Source of the DNA: Dietzia cinnamea NBRC 102147
GTDB taxonomy: Bacteria > Actinomycetota > Actinomycetes > Mycobacteriales > Mycobacteriaceae
Assembly (NCBI RefSeq): GCF_001571065.1
Contig: NZ_BCSW01000025.1
Coordinates: 1-44,738, forward strand
Direction: 5' to 3'
DNA: 44,738 bases
Both the position numbers and the translations under genes were made by a program. Positions within the stretch are counted from its first letter, which is position 1, and each line of letters begins with the position of its first letter. The notes under the pieces are model-generated. The model ran no database searches. It was not told the DNA's origin and worked only from the letters and a program-made list of their open reading frames with translations. Below are positions 39,594 to 44,738 of the stretch, piece after piece.

Positions 39594-39800
39594 GTTGATC
39601 CCGGTGGGGCAGCACGCGCCGGCCAGGCGGGCGGACAAGACAGTGGCGGGGCTTCTGAACCAAGCTCCTATGAGGTCACAAACGCCCGTCCGGTCGCGTG
39701 CGTAGCGATCCCCCGAGCGGGCCGACAAATCCGCTTCTAGTCAGCCACCGCGACGGTCAGCCCGTGAGTCAGACCCGCCCGAAGAACCACTACACACATC
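39594..39800 (-). ncRNA. Candidate bridge RNA in the IS110 left end
   Basis: This roughly 200-nt non-coding stretch upstream of the transposase is where IS110 elements carry a bridge RNA that pairs with donor and target DNA. Read on the minus strand, it contains ACCG-TCG-CGGT, a small stem (about 39739-39749), flanked by loops with GGGCTGAC and GGCTGAC. GGGCTGAC also occurs in the flank just outside the element (about 39807-39814). CATAGGAGC (39664-39672) equals the sequence beyond the transposase stop (38467-38475). These matches are short and may be chance. Confidence 0.45.
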
Positions 39801-39807
39801 ATCACTG

Positions 39808-40293
39808 TCAGCCCAGCGCCCGCAGGACGTCCGAGTGCGTCGTCACCTGGTCGGTGAAGGTCGTGACCACCACCTGACGCAGCACCGTGGCGCCGCCGTC
39901 CTGCCACACGGTGGCGATCGTCGACGCGGTGAGCTCGTGAGGGCCCACGCGGAACTCGCCGAGGGTGTCCGAGACCAGTCGACCCCGGTCGTCCACCACC
40001 CTGTCGGTGGCCCGCACCCGCCAGCGTTCGAGCGTCGCAGCCGTGTCGTCGAGCCGGTCCAGCAGCGTTCCGAGGTCGATCGCGGGACTGATCCGCGCGA
40101 GCGAGAGGACAACGGTCGGTTGGAATCCTTGGCGGTACAACCCGGGATGTGCCCAGATCGCGACGTTGCCCACCGGCACGGCCTGTTCGACCAGTCGCCA
40201 GCCGGCACCCGGGTCGAGCCCGGCGAGTGAGGCGTCATCCAGCGGCTCGAGGACGCGGTCACCGGCCTCGAGGAACTCTGCGAGCGTCGTCAT
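39808..40293 (-). CDS. LpqN/PsbP-like small protein, end of the type VII-like operon
   Basis: A 161-residue protein without signal peptide or membrane helix. The alternating strand pattern (FQPTVVLSLARI, RLVSDTLGEFRVGPH, GATVLRQVVVTTFTDQVTTHSDVL) resembles the Mog1/PsbP-like fold of LpqN/LpqT-type proteins, though without their lipobox. I am only moderately sure of that. The ATG at 40293 overlaps the stop of the membrane protein gene (ATGA). It is the last gene of a four-gene operon, and the IS110 element begins just beyond its stop. Confidence 0.75.
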   Translation of the reverse strand: MTTLAEFLEAGDRVLEPLDDASLAGLDPGAGWRLVEQAVPVGNVAIWAHPGLYRQGFQPTVVLSLARISPAIDLGTLLDRLDDTAATLERWRVRATDRVVDDRGRLVSDTLGEFRVGPHELTASTIATVWQDGGATVLRQVVVTTFTDQVTTHSDVLRALG

Positions 40294-41279
40294 GGCGTGT
40301 CCTTGTCGTCGGCGCGGACGATTTCGCCCGTGGACCGATCCCAACGATCGCCGACGCGCATCGTCCGACGCGTGTTCCAGTCCGGACCCACGAAGAACTC
40401 GGCGCACTCGGGAGTGTCCAGCAGTGGCCGGAGCCCGGGGTTCTCCACGAGGAGGTAGATGGCGTTGATAAGCGTGTTCGGCTCGATCTTGTAACCGGAG
40501 CAGTCCACGCCGATCACGTCCTGATCGTCGATGCGGAAGAGCATGGTCTTCCTTCTGGTCTCCACTCCTTCGCGAACGAACATCTGGACCCCCGCGCGGA
40601 GATTGCGGTGGGAGGGCCGGTGAATCTCGCCGGGGCCCCCGTTCTTGATGTTGGCGTCGCACACGGATCGGAGTGCGGTGACGGAGTCCCACGGGATGGC
40701 GGCCTGGAAGTACCCGCGCGTGTAGTGCAGCGCCCCGGGTGTGAAGACGAGCGCGCGACGGTGACCTCCGGCGACGAGGGACCAGCCGACCAAGGCGATG
40801 CCCGCCCACCCGATCGCCAGGGCCACGTAGGCCGAGACCTGAGACCAGAGGTTGTCGTAGTCGGGATCGGAGAACCAGCGGATCAGCATCCATGAGCCCA
40901 GCGCGATCCCGACCACGAAGGGAATGTGGAGGCGCCAGTGCCCGTATGCGGGAATCGGTGTTCGGGGTTCATCGATCCGGGGTGGAGTCCTGAGGTGGAC
41001 GAAACCTGTGACGGTCGGAACGAGCACGGCGACCATCGCACTGGACCCAAGATACGCGAGCTCCACGAGGTCGGGCCGCTCGGAGTACGCGGCGCGCACC
41101 GGGGTGATGACACCCAGAAACCACCAGACGTCGATCGACGTGGCAGCCCATACGACCTGCCCGGCGTACCAACACAGGGCCGCGAACGCCAGCAGCCACC
41201 GAGGGTTCTGGGCGACGCGGTAGGTCCACTCGATGGTCCGGGCGGCAGAGTCCGGTGCCGGTTGGGACATCACCCTCAC
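40290..41279 (-). CDS. Four-helix membrane protein with C-terminal PH-like domain
   Basis: About 329 residues. Four hydrophobic helices (about 28-55, 74-95, 113-133 and 147-172) are followed by a soluble domain: RRALVFTPGALHYTRGYFQAAIPWDSVTAL is the start of a bacterial PH-like fold. The C-terminus is polar. The GTG at 41279 overlaps the upstream stop (GTGA); ATG at 41270 is an equally good start. As the membrane protein next to a possible pore-forming effector, it could be an immunity or anchoring protein. That is inference from context only. Confidence 0.78.
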   Translation of the reverse strand: MRVMSQPAPDSAARTIEWTYRVAQNPRWLLAFAALCWYAGQVVWAATSIDVWWFLGVITPVRAAYSERPDLVELAYLGSSAMVAVLVPTVTGFVHLRTPPRIDEPRTPIPAYGHWRLHIPFVVGIALGSWMLIRWFSDPDYDNLWSQVSAYVALAIGWAGIALVGWSLVAGGHRRALVFTPGALHYTRGYFQAAIPWDSVTALRSVCDANIKNGGPGEIHRPSHRNLRAGVQMFVREGVETRRKTMLFRIDDQDVIGVDCSGYKIEPNTLINAIYLLVENPGLRPLLDTPECAEFFVGPDWNTRRTMRVGDRWDRSTGEIVRADDKDTP

Positions 41280-42178
41280 CCGCCTTGCCGCTGGTCGTCG
41301 AATCGGTCGCGGACGTGCGCGGACGCCCTGGCGCTCGCAAACGTGCCGAGGACGATGCCCCCGAGTACGCCGGCCACCGTCCCCGCGCCGGGAACGATGC
41401 TTCCGGCCACGCCACCCGCTACGGCGGAACCGACGATGCTCGCCGCGAGCCCCGCTCCGAGACCGGCGCCCTCGGCGGCGAGCGTCTCCGTCAACGGCTC
41501 GTCCTCCGGCGCGCCGTACACCCCGGCCACGAAGCTCAGCGCCGACCCGAACGGGCCGAGCCCCTTGGCGACGACTCGGGTGCTGCGCAGTCCGTCGTCG
41601 CCGGCCGCGATCGCGGCGGCCAGTGGTTCCGTCATCACCGAGTTCACCACGCCCACGGTGATCGTCTTGGCGTCGACGTTGTTGCTGTGGTCGGCGATGG
41701 TCTCATAGAGGCGGGTGAGCGTGTCCGCAGTCTCGACGTCCAGAGAGTCGATCGCACGGAGCGCGTCCTTGATGGTCACTTCGAGCTCTCGGAGTTCTCG
41801 CGATCGGGTCGCCTCCATGTCGGGAGGACACACCACGCTTCCGTCCTCCGCGAGGGTCGCCCCCTGTCGGAGTACCGCCTCGACGCCCGCCCTCAGCCGA
41901 TCCCGGTGGATGGCGACGGATCGAGCGAACGACGACAGGGGATTCGCGGTGCTGCGCAGGTCGTCGCCGAGTGCGAATGTGCGCCGACGCAGATCCTGAA
42001 CCGATGAGCGCGCCGCGTCGACGGACTGACCCTCCATCCCGTCCAGCACCCGCTCCGCATCGTCGCGCAGGCGGGCCGCGACGTCATTCGTCACGGTGAT
42101 TCCCGCGCGGACCGCGCTGAGGCGCGATTCGGCGTCGTCCACCTGCCACGCTAGTGCGTCGCTGACTCGTATCGGCAC
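41276..42178 (-). CDS. Type VII-like helical protein with glycine-zipper C-terminus
   Basis: A 300-residue protein with two parts. Residues 1-170 are almost wholly helical and amphipathic, with a degenerate WxG-like turn (DGMEGQSVDAARSSV, 46-60), as in LXG/EspB-type substrates. Residues about 202-282 are Gly/Ala-rich and hydrophobic with many GxxxG steps (AGLGAGLAAS, GVAGSIVPGAG), a glycine-zipper membrane-insertion type seen in some secreted pore-forming toxins. The end is basic. The GTG at 42178 has a strong GGGAGG just upstream and follows the EspC-like gene by 4 nt. No other toxin domain is visible. Confidence 0.75.
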   Translation of the reverse strand: MPIRVSDALAWQVDDAESRLSAVRAGITVTNDVAARLRDDAERVLDGMEGQSVDAARSSVQDLRRRTFALGDDLRSTANPLSSFARSVAIHRDRLRAGVEAVLRQGATLAEDGSVVCPPDMEATRSRELRELEVTIKDALRAIDSLDVETADTLTRLYETIADHSNNVDAKTITVGVVNSVMTEPLAAAIAAGDDGLRSTRVVAKGLGPFGSALSFVAGVYGAPEDEPLTETLAAEGAGLGAGLAASIVGSAVAGGVAGSIVPGAGTVAGVLGGIVLGTFASARASAHVRDRFDDQRQGG

Positions 42179-42182
42179 CGGT

Positions 42183-42476
42183 TCACCTCCCGCCGAACAT
42201 CGCGGCGTTGTGGCCGTCCGCCGTGACGATGACCCCGGTAGCGGTCCGGAGGCGGCCCGCCTCCTCCAACAGGTCGGAGCTCAGCCTGTCGGCCGACTGA
42301 CTCAGCCGCGCGCCGAGCGTGCTCGCGATAGCCGCGACCCTGCTGCCCCTCAGAACATTCGCCAGCGTGGAGAGGTCGCCCTCCGGGGTGATCCCGCCGA
42401 TCTGGTCGCCGAATCCGTCCACGCGCCGGGCGAGATTCGTCAGTTCCGCCGGCGTGACATCGAGAGGCCCGGTCAT
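42183..42476 (-). CDS. EspC/WXG100-like type VII secretion partner protein
   Basis: A 97-residue helical protein of the size and pattern of EspC-type (DUF2580) and WXG100-like proteins: it begins LDVTPAELTNLARRVDGFGDQI, a typical EspC opening, then a Gly/Leu/Ser turn and a second long helix. There is no strict WxG and no clear YxxxD/E signal near the C-terminus. It is the first gene of the operon, 4 nt before the large helical protein, the usual place for a secretion partner or chaperone. Confidence 0.78.
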   Translation of the reverse strand: MTGPLDVTPAELTNLARRVDGFGDQIGGITPEGDLSTLANVLRGSRVAAIASTLGARLSQSADRLSSDLLEEAGRLRTATGVIVTADGHNAAMFGGR

Positions 42477-42541
42477 CGTCGCCCCACCGTGGGTTCGACC
42501 ACCGGCCGCGCCGATTCCCCCTGACGGGCCCGCGTATCCCG

Positions 42542-42772
42542 GTGGAAGCGGCCTGGTGCTGTGGTGGCGCTCGTCGTCGTCGTACTCATACCTGCGTTCT
42601 CATCTCCGCCTCGCTGGTCGTGGTGACGTCTCTGTTGCTGTCGGTGTCGCTGTTGCTGCGGTTCTGTGCGACCTATCCGTGCACCCTGTTCGACGCGCGG
42701 GATCGCCGGTTCGGTTCCACGCCTGCGCGGACGCGAAAACGAAGTGTCGCCGCTTCACCGTGGATAAAGTGA
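42542..42772 (+). CDS. Possible 76-residue small membrane protein
   Basis: GTG at 42542 opens a frame with a Cys/Arg-rich start, one hydrophobic helix (about 20-42: LISASLVVVTSLLLSVSLLL) and a basic tail with two more Cys. It has no ribosome binding site, and another frame here is also hydrophobic, so it may be non-coding. It lies in the 349-nt gap between the type VII-like operon and the next gene (42477-42825), which otherwise shows no clear gene. Confidence 0.25.
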   Translation: MEAAWCCGGARRRRTHTCVLISASLVVVTSLLLSVSLLLRFCATYPCTLFDARDRRFGSTPARTRKRSVAASPWIK

Positions 42773-42825
42773 TCGTCATTCAGGCGGGAGTGGCCGGTTA
42801 CACGGCCCTGGCGACGGTGGTGGAC

Positions 42826-43494
42826 ATGACGAGATCGCCCGGGAACGGCTGGGACACCGATGACTGGCGATACGCGCCGTTCAACGACACCCGGGAGCCG
42901 CGTCGGAACACCGCGGTATGGATCCTGGGCGGGATCGTCGTGGTACTGCTCCTCGTGCTCGCAGCGGGGGTCGGCTACCTGGTCGCGGCGCGGGACGATC
43001 AGCCCGCCGCTGCACCCGGCGCGACTCCCATCGCTGCTTCCGTGGCGACGGAGAGTCCGGTCGTCCCGTCGACGGAGGCCCCCAGCTCGCCGCTCGCGCC
43101 GACTCCACAGGCGGCGCCGGTGGCACCGGGGGCGTCGGCCGCGCCGGAACCCGCCGTGACCGTCGGTGATCTGGGACTCGACACGCCCATGTCTCGACCG
43201 GCGTGTGACGGCCGGGGGATCGTCGTCCTCTATTCGGCGGTCACCCCGGGCGCGTACGCCCAGGAGATCGCCTCGGCCTTGGCCAGGTATCCGGGAGCGT
43301 CCTACCTACGCACGGACATGGCGTGCCCGTCACTGCGGCCGCGCGACGAGAACGGCAACGTCATCTACGCGGTCTATCGGGCGTCGGGTTACACCCGGCA
43401 GGAACTGTGCGCGGATGTCCGCGCGGCGGGGCCCCCGGCCTACGGTCGGTGGCTGGACATCACCAGCGATCCGTCTGTTCTCGTCACCTGCTGA
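42826..43494 (+). CDS. Membrane-anchored protein with extracellular four-Cys domain
   Basis: A 222-residue protein: a short cytoplasmic segment, one membrane helix (about 31-53), a long Pro/Ala/Ser-rich extracellular linker (58-112) and a domain (118-222) with Cys127, 167, 195 and 222. The domain starts with PACDGRGIVVLYSAV and resembles the extracellular ends of some actinobacterial Ser/Thr kinases and surface proteins; two disulfides are likely. The ATG at 42826 is the best start, because upstream in-frame codons are low-quality sequence. It is divergent from the type VII-like operon. Confidence 0.8.
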   Translation: MTRSPGNGWDTDDWRYAPFNDTREPRRNTAVWILGGIVVVLLLVLAAGVGYLVAARDDQPAAAPGATPIAASVATESPVVPSTEAPSSPLAPTPQAAPVAPGASAAPEPAVTVGDLGLDTPMSRPACDGRGIVVLYSAVTPGAYAQEIASALARYPGASYLRTDMACPSLRPRDENGNVIYAVYRASGYTRQELCADVRAAGPPAYGRWLDITSDPSVLVTC

Positions 43495-43496
43495 CG

Positions 43497-43519
43497 CCGG
43501 CGTGGTGCGCCGACGCCGG
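43497..43519. terminator. Hairpin between convergent genes
   Basis: CCGGCGT (43497-43503) and ACGCCGG (43513-43519) form 7-bp perfect arms with a 9-nt loop, between the stop at 43494 and the stop of the convergent gene at 43522. Confidence 0.6.
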
Positions 43520-43521
43520 GA

Positions 43522-44667
43522 TCACCGGAGGATGAGCGGGATGTGTTGCTCCGCCGCGGTGTTGGCGCCGTGGTGGCCCAGGAGGGACGACTCCATCGGC
43601 TCGTGCTCCGACCGCGAGAGGATGACGCCGCCGCTCGCGATGGCGATGACATCACCGAGCCGGTCGGCGTAGGTGCGATCGGGGCCGAAGAGACGCTCGT
43701 CAAAGGCCTGCTCGCGGCTGATCACGCGGGCGTGACCGGCCAGTTCGGCTCGCCACGCGTGGAGGACGTCGTCCGCTGCGCCCGGGCGGGCGTACGCGTG
43801 ACGGACGCGAGCTTCGCCGGCGACGATCTCGACATCGGCGAGGAGTGCGGGCGTGTGGTCGATATCGACGACGGTCTCGGCGTTGACCATTCCGTGGTCC
43901 GCGGTGACGATGAGTCTGCAGTCGCGGGGGAGATCGGTGGCGAGGTCGGCGATGAAGGCGTCGACAGCGCGGAGCGACTCCAGCCACTCCGGAGAGCCGG
44001 GGCCGTGGATGTGTCCGATGAGGTCGAGGTCGCCGTAGTACGCGTAGACGAAGCGCCTGGATCGCGAGGGGCGGCCCACAGCGTCGATCACTCCCTGCTT
44101 CACCTCGTCGAGGGAGACAGCAGAGCGAAAGTCCCCGTCCGCCCGGAAGGCCGCCCGGGTCAGTCCTGATTCGCGGAACTCCTCACGCATCACGTAGGTG
44201 ACGTCGATGCCGTCTGAGGCGAGATGTTCGAGCAGGCTCGACCGTTGCTGGATTCTCCGCGGTGGGAAGCGATCCATCGCCGACGGCCCGCCCGCCGAGT
44301 CGAGGGTCCAGCGCAACGGATTGAACGAGACGGCGGTGTTGTCGGCGTCGTCCGAGATTCGGAAGCTGTACCCCACAATCCCATGCTTGGAACACGGAGC
44401 GCCTACGGCGAGGCTCGTCAGGCTGGTCGCGGTCGTCGCCGGGAAGCCCGCGGAGATCATCCGGGAGGACATGGCGGCGAGAGTCGGGGCGTCGGTGGCG
44501 TACCGACGGATCAGCTCGGCGCCGAGGCCGTCGACGAGGACCAGGACTGCGTCGTGAGCCGGTGCGATCCCGAGCGGGTTGTGGTGGCCGGAGCCCAGCG
44601 ACGCAGCGACAGACGGCATGACATCGGCCAGTGAATGGGCGGAGGGCTCGATCGGGATCTCTGTCAT
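43522..44667 (-). CDS. Alkaline-phosphatase-fold phosphodiesterase / nucleotide pyrophosphatase
   Basis: A 381-residue soluble enzyme of the type I phosphodiesterase family. Metal and nucleophile motifs are in order: LVLVDGLG (Asp) near 45, FPATTATSLT (Thr nucleophile) near 76, DLIGHIHG near 215, TADHGM near 255 and GHHGA near 365. No signal peptide, so it is probably cytoplasmic. Several actinobacteria carry such a gene as a single unit; the substrate is unknown. The ATG at 44667 with GGTGAAG just upstream is preferred over ATG at 44685. No gene is seen in 44686-44738. Confidence 0.92.
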   Translation of the reverse strand: MTEIPIEPSAHSLADVMPSVAASLGSGHHNPLGIAPAHDAVLVLVDGLGAELIRRYATDAPTLAAMSSRMISAGFPATTATSLTSLAVGAPCSKHGIVGYSFRISDDADNTAVSFNPLRWTLDSAGGPSAMDRFPPRRIQQRSSLLEHLASDGIDVTYVMREEFRESGLTRAAFRADGDFRSAVSLDEVKQGVIDAVGRPSRSRRFVYAYYGDLDLIGHIHGPGSPEWLESLRAVDAFIADLATDLPRDCRLIVTADHGMVNAETVVDIDHTPALLADVEIVAGEARVRHAYARPGAADDVLHAWRAELAGHARVISREQAFDERLFGPDRTYADRLGDVIAIASGGVILSRSEHEPMESSLLGHHGANTAAEQHIPLILR

Positions 44668-44738
44668 GACTTCACCATCCCTCATCCGCCGCTGGTGAGG
44701 GCGGTAACCGGCGGCTCACCCGCCGTGGCGACTGCCTC

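Larger units (their letters stand above)
38476..39800 (-). mobile_element. IS110-family insertion sequence (borders approximate)
   Basis: The element consists of one transposase gene and a long non-coding stretch upstream of it (39581-39800), with almost no sequence after the transposase stop. IS110 elements lack terminal inverted repeats, and none is visible. The right border is just past 38480; the left border must lie before the stop of the neighbouring gene at 39808. GCTCCTATG occurs at 38467-38475 and again inside the left end at 39664-39672. The element sits between the 3' end of the type VII-like operon and the adh promoter region. Confidence 0.8.

Noticed and set aside
38467-39672. 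GCTCCTATG direct repeats as a target-site duplication of the IS110 element
   Set aside because: The second copy lies inside the non-coding left end, only about 85 nt from the transposase start, and IS110 elements do not usually make such duplications. A guide match or chance is more likely.

Overview
The window is very GC-rich and actinobacterial. Its gene order follows the Mycobacterium tuberculosis ileS-dinX-ansA-lspA-rluD, dnaE-ilvA, treZ-treY-treX and nudix-nadA-nadC blocks. The eukaryotic-type IleS, an MTB12-like lipoprotein, a DUF2567-like protein and the nadA-nadC pair without nadB point to Mycobacteriales. Dietzia or a near relative is my best guess; this comes from synteny and protein style, not from a search.

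Layout. 1-450: tail of a gene that may be divIVA, then a small membrane protein. 450-3953: ileS behind a T-box leader. 4007-5467: dinB, then a 52-bp tandem repeat with a hairpin. 5798-8640: asparaginase and two lipoproteins. 8710-11959: lspA-rluD-membrane protein, then rarD. 11995-16902: dnaE and ilvA. 16915-26983: the trehalose genes treZ, treY and treX, split by about 3.7 kb that carries a YigZ/IMPACT protein, a small membrane protein, a nitroreductase, an AbiEi/DUF559-type nuclease-like gene between two related palindromic elements, and an S4 RNA-binding protein. 27043-33910: AT3/SGNH acyltransferase, DUF2567-like protein, NrtR-like Nudix regulator divergent from nadA-nadC, and two unknown genes. 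33980-38370: a minus-strand operon adh, histidine phosphatase, NAD(P)H-hydrate dehydratase, half-size solute-binding lipoprotein and a CDF cation transporter broken by a frameshift. 38480-39800: an IS110-family element with a long non-coding left end. 39808-42476: a four-gene minus-strand operon that looks like an orphan type VII secretion effector module (EspC-like partner, helical protein with a glycine-zipper C-terminus, PH-like membrane protein, LpqN-like protein). 42826-44667: a membrane-anchored four-Cys protein and a nucleotide-pyrophosphatase-like enzyme.

How the genes work together. IleS, DinB, DnaE, RluD, LspA and IlvA are housekeeping. TreX debranches glycogen, TreY makes the terminal trehalose linkage and TreZ releases trehalose. 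NadA and NadC make nicotinate mononucleotide, with a degenerate-Nudix regulator next door. NnrD repairs hydrated NAD(P)H. Many genes have a TAnnnT hexamer 6-8 nt before the start codon, which suggests leaderless transcription; I used this to choose several starts.

The most novel parts are the glycine-zipper type VII-like operon, the nuclease gene between paired palindromes, and the IS110 left end, where a bridge RNA is expected.
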